NCBI GenBank assembly: GCA_900546245.1
Contig: URBY01000032.1
Coordinates: forward strand, 1-12,870
DNA from: an uncultured Mycoplasmatota bacterium
GTDB taxonomy: Bacteria > Bacillota_I > Bacilli_A > RF39 > UBA660
DNA: 12,870 nt
Reading direction: 5' to 3'
The notes below the pieces were generated by a model. That model had not been told where the DNA came from. It saw only the letters and a program-made list of their open reading frames with translations, and ran no database searches. The position numbers and the translations under genes are program-made. Positions within the stretch are counted from its first letter, which is position 1; each line of letters begins with the position of its first letter. Shown here in pieces: positions 1-6,721 of this stretch.

Positions 1-2
1 AG

Positions 3-1172
3 TTAATAAGTATAAAACAATTTTTAAATGATAATAAAATTTCATTATCATTAGAATTATTATTATATCTACAGGAAAATAATAATTATTTTTTCAAGAT
101 GAATGAGTTATTGTTTGATAAATATAAAACTCAAATAGAAAACGATACTATTAGTATGGTAATTGATGATAATTTTATTATTTCATCGTTAGAAGCTTTT
201 TGTATAAAGCAAAATATAGAAATAAAAAATGATGATGAAAAATATATTAATTGTGAAAATAGTTTAATGCTTTATTTAAATGAAATTAGTAATTTTAAAG
301 TTTTATCCTGTGAAGAAGAAAGAGCATTAGCTATAAGAATTAAAAATGGAGATATTGAAGCTAAAAGAATATTTTTACAAAGTAATTTAAGATTAGTAGT
401 AAGTATCGCAAAGAAATATAGAGGTAAAATAATGCCATTTCTTGACTTAATTCAAGAAGGTAATTTAGGTCTTATGAAGGCACTAGATGGATATGATGTA
501 TCCAAGGGTTACAAATTTTCAACATATGCAACATGGTGGATAAAACAATCAATTAGGCTTGCTATTATAAAAAAAGGTAATGAAATTAGGGTTCCAACTG
601 GTGTTTATGAAAATGTTAATAATTATAAAAAGAAGGAAGAAGAGCTAAGTGTAATATTGGGTAGAGATCCAACAGACTTTGAAATGTCTGAAGTTTGTAA
701 TATTCCTATTTCTGAAGTACGAAAAATGAAATCAATATTGCTTTTACAAAATCATAGTACAAGTTTAAATAGTTTAGTAAATGATGAAACAACTAGTACT
801 TTTGAAGATTTTCTTCCATCAAATGATGAAACAATTGAAAATTTAGCAAGTTTATCTATGTTAAATGCAGAAATACTTACTTTGTTTGATAGTTGTAATT
901 TAAAGGAAAGAGAGAAAGAAATATTAGTTTTAAGATATGGACTTAATGGTAATAATCCAATGAAATTAATAGAAGTTGCTAAAGAATATAATTTAACATA
1001 TGAGAGAGTTAGACAAATAGAATCTAATGCGATTAATAAAATTAGAAATGGTAAAAAAATAGATGATTTCTTAATATATATGAGTAATCCTAAAGAAGCA
1101 AAGAAAAGATTATATGATTTTCGTGAAAATTATAAAAAAGATAAAAAGTTAAGATATAAAAAAAGTATTTAA
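3..1172 (+). CDS. Sigma-70 family RNA polymerase sigma factor (5' partial)
   Basis: A primary-like sigma factor that directs RNA polymerase to promoters. Numbering from the ATG at 99, region 1.2 is near residue 56 (LMLYLNEIS), region 2 has SNLRLVVSIAKKY and the DNA-melting/-10 segment KFSTYATWWIKQSIR, and region 3 has EIRVPTGV and LGRDPTDFE. Region 4 has LKEREKEILVLRYGL and the helix-turn-helix YERVRQIESNAINKIR. About 40 Lys-rich residues follow region 4, longer than a typical RpoD end. I start it at the window edge: the frame is open from base 3 with no start codon before 99, and the ATG at 99 has no ribosome binding site (TTATTTTTTCAAG precedes it). The true start is therefore probably outside the window, although a start at 99 (357 residues) cannot be excluded. 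Region 4.2 differs from housekeeping RpoD, so it may be a second RpoD-like factor; the regulon is unknown. The family is certain, the start is not. Confidence 0.88.
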   Translation, partial: LISIKQFLNDNKISLSLELLLYLQENNNYFFKMNELLFDKYKTQIENDTISMVIDDNFIISSLEAFCIKQNIEIKNDDEKYINCENSLMLYLNEISNFKVLSCEEERALAIRIKNGDIEAKRIFLQSNLRLVVSIAKKYRGKIMPFLDLIQEGNLGLMKALDGYDVSKGYKFSTYATWWIKQSIRLAIIKKGNEIRVPTGVYENVNNYKKKEEELSVILGRDPTDFEMSEVCNIPISEVRKMKSILLLQNHSTSLNSLVNDETTSTFEDFLPSNDETIENLASLSMLNAEILTLFDSCNLKEREKEILVLRYGLNGNNPMKLIEVAKEYNLTYERVRQIESNAINKIRNGKKIDDFLIYMSNPKEAKKRLYDFRENYKKDKKLRYKKSI

Positions 1173-1196
1173 AAAAATAAAATATTATGTTATAAT
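1168..1196 (+). promoter_or_regulatory. Sigma-A-type promoter of the T-box/pheST operon
   Basis: A perfect -10 TATAAT (1191-1196) carries an extended TG one base upstream (1188-1189). The best -35 at 17-base spacing is only TTTAAA (1168-1173), so the extended -10 would carry the promoter. Transcription would begin near A1203, just before the T-box stem I. The same TATGTTATAAT string recurs before polA (9514-9524). Confidence 0.55.
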
Positions 1197-1202
1197 ATTT
1201 TT
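1179..1202 (+). terminator. AT-only terminator-like hairpin after the sigma gene
   Basis: The arms AAAATATTA (1179-1187) and TAATATTTT (1193-1201) pair perfectly over nine bases around a five-base loop and run into a T-stretch. It lies seven bases after the sigma stop codon. There are no G-C pairs, so it would be weak. The right arm also contains the -10 box of the next transcript, so one of the two readings may be fortuitous. Confidence 0.4.
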
Positions 1203-1425
1203 AGTTTAAAAGTTGTGATGAGGAAGTAGTAATATAATTAATATTTTTTAAGAGAGTTAGCGTGTGGTGAGAAGCTAATAAAATATATTATATGAATTCA
1301 TCCTCTGAATGTATAATGAAAAGTTATAACGTTTATCTAGCGTTAATAGATTAAAGAGCATAGAAATATCTATGAAGTAAGGTGGTACCGCGAAAAATCG
1401 TCCTTACATCATAGATATTTTTTTT
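1203..1425 (+). ncRNA. Phenylalanine T-box leader (tRNA-Phe-sensing riboswitch)
   Basis: The conserved T-box AAGGTGGTACCGCG is at 1379-1392. Stem I base pairs GAGGA (1220-1224) with TCCTC (1301-1305); above it AGTA (1225-1228) faces GAA (1294-1296), the loop-E motif of specifier domains. The specifier triplet is TTC (1297-1299, Phe). Further stem I pairing is TAATATA (1230-1236) with TATATTA (1284-1290) and TTAGC with GCTAA (1257-1278); stem III is TAACG/CGTTA (1327-1345). TGGT at 1383-1386 matches an ACCA tRNA end with discriminator A, as expected for tRNA-Phe. Antiterminator: GTAAGG (1377-1382), the TGGTACC bulge, GCG with CGT, and CCTTAC (1402-1407). By family knowledge, uncharged tRNA-Phe binding turns on the downstream pheST operon. 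Specifier and downstream gene agree, so the amino-acid call is strong. Confidence 0.93.
1365..1425 (+). terminator. T-box attenuator hairpin with U-tract
   Basis: ATATCTATGA (1366-1375) pairs perfectly with TCATAGATAT (1409-1418) and is followed by eight T (1418-1425). The arms enclose the whole antiterminator instead of reusing one of its strands, which is unusual. The left arm could instead pair locally with CATAG at 1360-1364, which may be the alternative state. Confidence 0.65.
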
Positions 1426-1435
1426 GGAGGTAAAT

Positions 1436-2071
1436 ATGAAAAAGAGGTTTATATTTGATCTTGATGGAACACTTCTTCATGGAGATTTTTCTAGGTCAAT
1501 AGAGTACTTTAAAAGTGTATTAACTGAAGAAGAAGCAAAAAAATTCTTCTTAATATATCCTAGATATTTGACTGAATTTGAAAAAGAACATGAAAAATAT
1601 GATTATAGTACTTTAAGTAAATTTTTAAGTGAAAAAACAGGTATAAACATTACATGTGAAATAATAGATGGTTGGGTAAAAGTAAACTCTAGTGCAAACG
1701 ATAGATTACTTGATGAGACAAAAAGTATGCTTGAATACTTAAAAGATAAGAAAAAAAGTTTAGTAGTACTTACAAATTGGTTTAAAGATGAACAAGTAGA
1801 AAGACTTAAAAATGCTGGAATATTGGAATTCTTTGATGATGTTTATACAGGTGATACTTTTCTTAAACCAAATAAAGAAAGTTATATAACCGCATGTGGT
1901 GACTTTTGTATAGATGAATGTATAATGATAGGAGATTCAATAGAAAAAGATGTAATTGGTCCAAATAAATTTGGAATAGATTCAATTTATTATAATCCTG
2001 AAAATAAGGAATATGATAAGAGTAAGATATTAAGTATAAATAGTTTTGATAAGATAAAGGAGATGTTTTAA
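1436..2071 (+). CDS. HAD-superfamily hydrolase (phosphatase-like)
   Basis: A 211-residue haloacid-dehalogenase-type hydrolase, probably a cytosolic phosphatase for a small phosphorylated metabolite; the substrate cannot be read from sequence. All four HAD motifs are present: FDLDGT (nucleophile D8, acid D10), LTN with T113, the lysine K144 in LKPNK, and GDS...KD (D167, D172) for magnesium. The helical insert between motif I and motif II (about residues 15-95) is a subfamily I cap. The start is ATG 1436, five bases after GGAGG (1426-1430); an upstream in-frame TTG at 1424 lies inside the attenuator T-tract and ribosome site and is not credible. It is the first gene behind the Phe T-box, one base before pheS, so it is co-regulated with phenylalanyl-tRNA supply. 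Why a phosphatase sits in this operon is not evident. Confidence 0.85.
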   Translation: MKKRFIFDLDGTLLHGDFSRSIEYFKSVLTEEEAKKFFLIYPRYLTEFEKEHEKYDYSTLSKFLSEKTGINITCEIIDGWVKVNSSANDRLLDETKSMLEYLKDKKKSLVVLTNWFKDEQVERLKNAGILEFFDDVYTGDTFLKPNKESYITACGDFCIDECIMIGDSIEKDVIGPNKFGIDSIYYNPENKEYDKSKILSINSFDKIKEMF

Positions 2072-2072
2072 A

Positions 2073-3125
2073 ATGAATAAAGAAGAAAGAGTAAAAAATT
2101 TAAAAGAAGAAATTATAGAAAAATTAAAAAAAGTTACAACTTTAAAAGAATTAAATGATTTAAAGGTAGAATATTTAAGTAAAAAAGGACCTATTTCAGA
2201 ACTTTCATCATTAATGAAAAAAATACCAAATGAAGAAAAGAAAGAATTTGGTTCACTTTTAAATGATTTAAAAACATTTGTTAATAACTCATTTGATGAA
2301 TTAAAAGAAAAATTAGAAGAAGAAGCATTAAATAAAAAATTAGAAGAAGAAAAAATAGATATCACTTTAAGTGGAACTTTTATTCCATCAGGAAGTCCAT
2401 CAATAATAGAAAAAATAGTTGAAGAAACAGAAGAATTCTTTATAGGAATGGGATATGATGTTTTAGAAGGACCTGAAATAGAACTTGATAAATATAACTT
2501 TGAAATGCTTAATTTACCAAAGGATCATCCTGCTAGAGATGCACAAGATACATATTATTTAGAAGGTGAAAATATCTTACTTAGAAGTCAAACATCACCA
2601 GTTCAAGTAAGAACAATGTTAAAAGGAGAAGGTAAAACTCCAATTAGAATGATATGCCCTGGTAAAACATACAGAAGAGAAGATATAAATGCGACTCATG
2701 AACAAGAATTTACTCAAATTGAAGGACTTGTAATTGATAAAAATATATCACTTAGTGATTTAAAAGGAACATTTGATGCATTTATAAAAAATATGTTTGG
2801 AGAAGGAGTAGAAGCAAGATTTAGACCAAGTTATTATCCATTTACAGAACCATCAGTAGAGATGGATATGAGTTGTATATATTGTGATGGAAGTGGTTGC
2901 TCAATGTGTAAACCAAAAGGATGGATAACTATTTGTGGTGGAGGAATGGTTCATCCTAATGTATTAAAGGCATGTGGTTATGATCCAGAAGAATATCAAG
3001 GATTTGCGTTTGGTATGGCTGCTGAAAGAATATCAATGCTTAAATATGGTATTACTGATATGAGAGTATGTCATGAAAATGATTTAAGAGAAACAAAAAA
3101 TTTTGATAGAAAGGAGATTAGATAA
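2073..3125 (+). CDS. pheS: Phenylalanine--tRNA ligase alpha subunit
   Basis: Catalytic alpha subunit of the (alpha-beta)2 phenylalanyl-tRNA synthetase, a class II enzyme that forms Phe-AMP and charges tRNA-Phe. At 350 residues it is close to the usual 340-350. An N-terminal coiled coil (about 1-90, rich in Lys/Glu/Leu) serves tRNA binding. Motif 2 is CPGKTYRRED with Y200-R201-R202-E203, and motif 3 is GFAFGMAAERISMLKYGI (G310 onward, with R319), which carries the FxxG amino-acid pocket. Four cysteines, C268, C271, C276 and C279 (CxxC-x4-CxxC), form a small knuckle, possibly zinc-binding, just before GWITICGGGMVHPNVL; similar Cys inserts occur in other Bacillota PheS. The start is supported by AGGAG at 2058-2062. 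The gene lies one base after the HAD gene and two bases before pheT, in the T-box operon. Confidence 0.97.
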   Translation: MNKEERVKNLKEEIIEKLKKVTTLKELNDLKVEYLSKKGPISELSSLMKKIPNEEKKEFGSLLNDLKTFVNNSFDELKEKLEEEALNKKLEEEKIDITLSGTFIPSGSPSIIEKIVEETEEFFIGMGYDVLEGPEIELDKYNFEMLNLPKDHPARDAQDTYYLEGENILLRSQTSPVQVRTMLKGEGKTPIRMICPGKTYRREDINATHEQEFTQIEGLVIDKNISLSDLKGTFDAFIKNMFGEGVEARFRPSYYPFTEPSVEMDMSCIYCDGSGCSMCKPKGWITICGGGMVHPNVLKACGYDPEEYQGFAFGMAAERISMLKYGITDMRVCHENDLRETKNFDRKEIR

Positions 3126-3127
3126 CT

Positions 3128-5497
3128 ATGATAAGTATGAACTGGGTAAAAGATTATATTGATATAGAAGATGAGAATCTTGATGAACTAGCAGATAAAG
3201 TAACAAAAGCAGGTATAAATGTTGAACATGTAATATCTAATCATATTGATAATTTAGTTGTAGGAAAAGTATTATCATGCGTTCCTCATCCTGATTCAGA
3301 TCATATGCATGTATGTATGGTAGATGTAGGAAAAGAAACTATTCAAATAGTATGTGGCGCACCAAACGTAAAAGAAGGAATAAAAGTAATAGTGGCTCTT
3401 CCAGGAGCTACACTTCCAGGTAATTTTACTATTTCAAAAAGTAAAAAAAGAGGTGTTGACTCAAATGGTATGATATGTGCTTTATCAGAAATAGGATTAG
3501 AAGAAGACACGGAAGAAAACTATAAAAAAGGTATATATGTATTAGATGATGATGCGCGCGTTGGAGTAGATGCCTTAGAATATATGGGAGCATGCGACAC
3601 TTTATACGATTTAGACATACATAAACACAAAAATAATGATTGCTTTTATCATATAGGATTTGCTTATGAAGTAGGAGCAATCTTAGGAAAAAAAGTAAAC
3701 TTACCAGATGATAGTTACGAAGAAATAAGTGATTCAGTTAAAAATCATTTTAACTTAAAAGTAGATACAGAAAATTGTACATATTATAAAGCTAAAATGG
3801 TAACAGATTTAAAAATAGGTGAATCTCCTAAATTTATTCAAAATAGATTAATATCCGCAGGCATGAGACCAATAAATAATATAGTTGATATTTCAAACTA
3901 TGTAATGCTTGAATATGGTCAACCACTTCATTTCTTTGACAAAAATAAACTAGGTAATGAAATACTTGTTAAAATGGCAAATGATAATGAAGAAGTAGTA
4001 ACTTTAGATAAAAAAGAAAGAACATTAAGTTCTGATGATATTGTAATAACAGATGGAAAAAGAGTAGTCGCAGTTGCGGGAGTAATGGGCGCACTTAATA
4101 CTGATGTTGATGAAAATACAAAAGAAGTATTAATAGAAAGTGCTATATTTAATCCTACTAATATAAGAAAAACAGAAAAAAGATTAAATCTAAGAAGTGA
4201 AGCATCTATGAGATATGAAAAGGGATTAAATTATGAATATACTATAAAAGCACTAGATAGAGCGTGTCATTTACTTGAAAAATATGCAGGTGGTAAAGTA
4301 TTAAGTGATTATGTACTTTATGATAATGAAGATAAAAAAGAGAAAAAAATAACATTTAAAACAGAAAAAGTAAATTCGTTACTTGGTATTACACTTACTG
4401 ATAAGGATATTGAAGATCAATTAGATAAATTAGATTTTAAATATACTTTAGATGGTGATACTTTTGAAGTAACTATTCCAAGAAGAAGATTAGATATAGA
4501 AAATAATGTTAATGATATAGTTGAAGAAATTGGTAGACTATATGGATATCATAATTTAAAAAATACACTTCCAGTATTACCTACAAAAGAAGGAAAATAT
4601 GAAGAAGTAATAGCATTTAGAAAAAATATCAGCAAAAGAATGAGAAGTTTAGGATTAAATGAAGTTAGAACTTATACATTAGTTGATAAAAAAACATCTA
4701 ATTTATTCTCTAAAGATAAAAAGGTAATAGAAGTACCTAACCCAATGAGTCAAGATAGATCAGTACTTAGAAAATCAATGATACCATCTTTAATAGATGT
4801 AATTAAATATAATAAATCTAGAGGACTTAAAGATATTAATATTTATGAAACAAGTAAAGTATTCTTTGATGATTTTAAAGAAGAAAATTATTTAGGTGTT
4901 GCATTATATGGAAATTATATAAGTACATCTTGGAATAATTCAAAAATAAAAACTGATTTTTATGTAATAAAAGGTATTGTAGAAAATTTACTTGATTATT
5001 TAGGTCTTAAAAATAGATATTCATTTGTAATTAGTACTGAAGAAAATTTACATCCTGGAATAAGCGCAGATATTATTTTAGATAGACAAAAAGTTGGATT
5101 TATTGGAAGAGTTCATCCAAAACTAGAAAAAGATGAAATATATGTACTTGAATTATCGATAGATAAATTAAATGTAAAAACTAAACCAATTAAATTTAAA
5201 CCAGCATCAAAATTACCAAGTATAACAAAAGATTTAGCATTTATAGTTGATAAAAATGTAACAAGTGAAGAAGTAGAAAAATTAATTAAAAAGTCAGGTT
5301 CAAGAATGCTTACTAATATTGAAGTATTTGATGTTTATACAGGTGAAAATGTTGATAAAGATAAAAAATCAATTGCATATAAATTAACATTTACTGATAT
5401 GGATAAGACATTAACTGATGAAGAAGTTATGAATGTATTTAATAAAATAATAGATGATGTAACTAGTAAAATGGATGCTAAACTTAGAAATATGTAA
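3128..5497 (+). CDS. pheT: Phenylalanine--tRNA ligase beta subunit
   Basis: Beta subunit of phenylalanyl-tRNA synthetase, 789 residues against about 800 in Bacillus. It binds tRNA and, by family knowledge, edits Tyr-tRNA-Phe. Visible order: B1 segment, then an OB-fold tRNA-binding domain (about 40-150) with VPHPDSDHMHVC and CGAPNVKEGIKV. The B3/B4 editing domain follows (about 210-385) with NRLISAGMRPINNIVDISNY and GQPLHFFD. Next is B5 (about 400-475) with IPRRRLDI and EEIGRLYGY, then a catalytic-like core with no active site (about 485-680), and a C-terminal ferredoxin-fold anticodon-binding domain (about 690-789) with KLPSITKDLAF. The start is ATG 3128 behind AAGGAG (3111-3116); an in-frame ATG three codons on is further from that site. 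It closes the T-box operon, with a terminator overlapping its stop codon. Confidence 0.97.
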   Translation: MISMNWVKDYIDIEDENLDELADKVTKAGINVEHVISNHIDNLVVGKVLSCVPHPDSDHMHVCMVDVGKETIQIVCGAPNVKEGIKVIVALPGATLPGNFTISKSKKRGVDSNGMICALSEIGLEEDTEENYKKGIYVLDDDARVGVDALEYMGACDTLYDLDIHKHKNNDCFYHIGFAYEVGAILGKKVNLPDDSYEEISDSVKNHFNLKVDTENCTYYKAKMVTDLKIGESPKFIQNRLISAGMRPINNIVDISNYVMLEYGQPLHFFDKNKLGNEILVKMANDNEEVVTLDKKERTLSSDDIVITDGKRVVAVAGVMGALNTDVDENTKEVLIESAIFNPTNIRKTEKRLNLRSEASMRYEKGLNYEYTIKALDRACHLLEKYAGGKVLSDYVLYDNEDKKEKKITFKTEKVNSLLGITLTDKDIEDQLDKLDFKYTLDGDTFEVTIPRRRLDIENNVNDIVEEIGRLYGYHNLKNTLPVLPTKEGKYEEVIAFRKNISKRMRSLGLNEVRTYTLVDKKTSNLFSKDKKVIEVPNPMSQDRSVLRKSMIPSLIDVIKYNKSRGLKDINIYETSKVFFDDFKEENYLGVALYGNYISTSWNNSKIKTDFYVIKGIVENLLDYLGLKNRYSFVISTEENLHPGISADIILDRQKVGFIGRVHPKLEKDEIYVLELSIDKLNVKTKPIKFKPASKLPSITKDLAFIVDKNVTSEEVEKLIKKSGSRMLTNIEVFDVYTGENVDKDKKSIAYKLTFTDMDKTLTDEEVMNVFNKIIDDVTSKMDAKLRNM

Positions 5498-5525
5498 AAG
5501 TGCAAAATAAATTTGTACTTTTTTT
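5497..5525 (+). terminator. Rho-independent terminator of the pheST operon
   Basis: AAAGTGCAAA (5497-5506) pairs with TTTGTACTTT (5512-5521) over ten positions with one G-U, around a five-base loop. It is followed by a T-run ending at 5525. It begins on the last base of the pheT stop codon. Confidence 0.8.
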
Positions 5526-5587
5526 AGTTGTTCTAATTATTCATTTTTTAATTTTTTTCGTATTATATAATCGAAAGGAGCGAAATT

Positions 5588-6556
5588 ATGGATAATTGTG
5601 AAGAGCAAAGAATATTAGATATGATAAATAAAAATAAGAAGTGTTGTAGACCATGTTTTGGTCCAACAGGACCGACAGGAGCAACAGGTCCCGCAGGAGG
5701 CCCAACAGGTCCAACAGGTCCACAGGGAATACAAGGAGTGCAAGGTCCAACAGGCCCAACAGGTCCACAGGGAATACAAGGACTTCAAGGTACTCAAGGA
5801 GTTCAAGGAGTACAAGGTCCAACAGGACCAACAGGCCCACAGGGAATACAAGGATTACAAGGTACTCAAGGACTTCAAGGAGAACAAGGCCCAACAGGAC
5901 CAACAGGCCCACAGGGAATACAAGGACTACAGGGTACTCAAGGACTTCAAGGAGAACAAGGTCCAACAGGACCAACAGGACCAACAGGTCCAACAGGTCC
6001 ACAAGGAATACAAGGAGAACAAGGTCCAACAGGACCAACAGGTCCACAAGGACTTCAAGGAGAACAAGGTCCACAAGGAATACAAGGAGAACAAGGCCCA
6101 ACAGGACCAACAGGTCCCGCAGGAGCAACAATTTCACCAACTAATACTTATGGAAGAAAATATGATACTACAGAAAATACAATTACTTTAACACAAAATG
6201 TTGCGGCAGATGTACCACTTGGAAGTAATGGACCAGCAAATGGAATAACTTTAGATACACAAAATAAATTAACGATACCAGAAAATGGCGTTTATCAAGT
6301 TGATTATTATTTTTATGGTAGTCCAAGTACTAGTACAGATGTTACAGTAAGACTTAATCAAAATACAACACCTATTAGTAATACATCAATTACAAAAAGT
6401 TTAACAGCAAATGTAGATACAGAATTTTCTGGAAGTACTATAAATTCATTTAACGCAAATGATCAAATTGGTTTATCAATAGAAGCAACAGATGCAGCAA
6501 CTATATCTCCAGGACCAGATACTAGTGCTTATATTAATATTGTAAAAATAGCTTAA
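5588..6556 (+). CDS. BclA-like collagen-repeat spore surface protein
   Basis: A 322-residue collagen-like protein, probably a filament on the outer spore layer as in Bacillus and Clostridioides BclA proteins (inference from architecture). Residues 1-24 are a Cys-rich N-terminus (C4, C19, C20, C23) without a secretion signal, shared with the next gene. Residues 25-181 are Gly-X-Y triplets: four, a break at G37-G38, then 48 more. Eighteen are Gly-Pro-Thr, the usual O-glycosylated triplet; the rest are mostly GPQ, GIQ, GLQ, GEQ and GTQ. Residues 182-322 are a Thr/Asn-rich beta domain (LTIPENGVYQVDYYF) like the TNF-type jelly-roll trimerisation domain of BclA. The start is ATG 5588, seven bases after AAAGGAG (5574-5580). 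The repeat block is richer in G+C than the surrounding genes because of its Gly/Pro codons. A strong terminator follows, so it is its own transcript. The architecture is sure; the spore location rests on the family and on nearby sspI. Confidence 0.88.
   Translation: MDNCEEQRILDMINKNKKCCRPCFGPTGPTGATGPAGGPTGPTGPQGIQGVQGPTGPTGPQGIQGLQGTQGVQGVQGPTGPTGPQGIQGLQGTQGLQGEQGPTGPTGPQGIQGLQGTQGLQGEQGPTGPTGPTGPTGPQGIQGEQGPTGPTGPQGLQGEQGPQGIQGEQGPTGPTGPAGATISPTNTYGRKYDTTENTITLTQNVAADVPLGSNGPANGITLDTQNKLTIPENGVYQVDYYFYGSPSTSTDVTVRLNQNTTPISNTSITKSLTANVDTEFSGSTINSFNANDQIGLSIEATDAATISPGPDTSAYINIVKIA
5744..5959 (+). repeat. Three tandem 72-base repeats in the collagen region
   Basis: Units at 5744-5815, 5816-5887 and 5888-5959 each encode 24 residues beginning GPTGPTGPQGIQGLQGTQG. 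Units 2 and 3 encode identical peptides and differ at only a few third positions; unit 1 ends VQGVQ instead of LQGEQ. Shorter partial units flank them (5699-5743 and 5960-6103). Such arrays change length by recombination. Confidence 0.9.
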
Positions 6557-6564
6557 ATATAATG

Positions 6565-6588
6565 ACTCCTCAATTTTGGGGAGTTTTT
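6565..6588 (+). terminator. Rho-independent terminator after the collagen gene
   Basis: ACTCCTCA (6565-6572) pairs with TGGGGAGT (6577-6584) over eight positions, one G-U, with loop ATTT and five T at 6584-6588. It separates the first collagen gene from the second, so each needs its own promoter. Confidence 0.92.
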
Positions 6589-6592
6589 ACAT

Positions 6593-6619
6593 ACAAAAAT
6601 TTACATCCTTCATAAAATA
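6593..6619 (+). promoter_or_regulatory. Sigma-K-like sporulation promoter
   Basis: AC at 6593-6594, a 16-base spacer, then CATAAAATA at 6611-6619 fit the known Bacillus sigma-K pattern AC-N16-CATANNNTA exactly. Sigma-K is the late mother-cell factor that drives coat and exosporium genes, which fits the product. Caveat: the ribosome site starts at 6624, so the message would have almost no leader. No TTGACA/TATAAT pair is seen here. Confidence 0.5.
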
Positions 6620-6637
6620 TATTAAAGGAGTGAAAAA

Positions 6638-6721
6638 ATGAATGATTGTGAAAAACAGAGAATATTAGACATGATTAATAAAAATAAAAAATGTTGTAGA
6701 ACATGTTTTGGTCCAACAGGT
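6638..6721 (+). repeat. Second copy of an 84-base dispersed direct repeat
   Basis: This stretch is about 87% identical (11 differences, my count) to 5588-5671. It encodes the shared Cys-rich N-terminus and first Gly-Pro-Thr triplets of the two collagen-like genes. Homology stops soon after, so the genes share their leader and diverge in the body. Confidence 0.85.

Noticed and set aside
1424..1435. TTG start giving a longer HAD protein (MEVNMKK...)
   Set aside because: It lies in the attenuator T-tract and overlaps the GGAGG ribosome site that properly serves ATG 1436.
2030..2365. Minus-strand open frame opposite pheS
   Set aside because: Shadow of AT-rich coding sequence; Ser/Phe-rich product, no ribosome site, fully covered by pheS and the HAD gene.
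3429..3680. Minus-strand open frame opposite pheT
   Set aside because: Shadow of a certain gene with no start signals.
5566..5571. TATAAT as the -10 of the first collagen gene
   Set aside because: A start seven bases downstream would fall inside the AAAGGAG ribosome site, and no -35 is seen at the right distance; the real promoter of this gene remains uncertain.
5744..5959. Possible CRISPR array from regular 72-base repeats
   Set aside because: Units are directly adjacent with no unique spacers, and they translate to collagen triplets in frame.
5586..6140. Long Leu/Val-rich open frame on the minus strand, and two Arg/Asn- or Gln-rich open frames on the plus strand, over the collagen repeats
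   Set aside because: They exist only because the 9-base and 72-base repeats contain no stops in any frame. They have no ribosome sites and meaningless low-complexity products; the Gly-X-Y frame is the real one.
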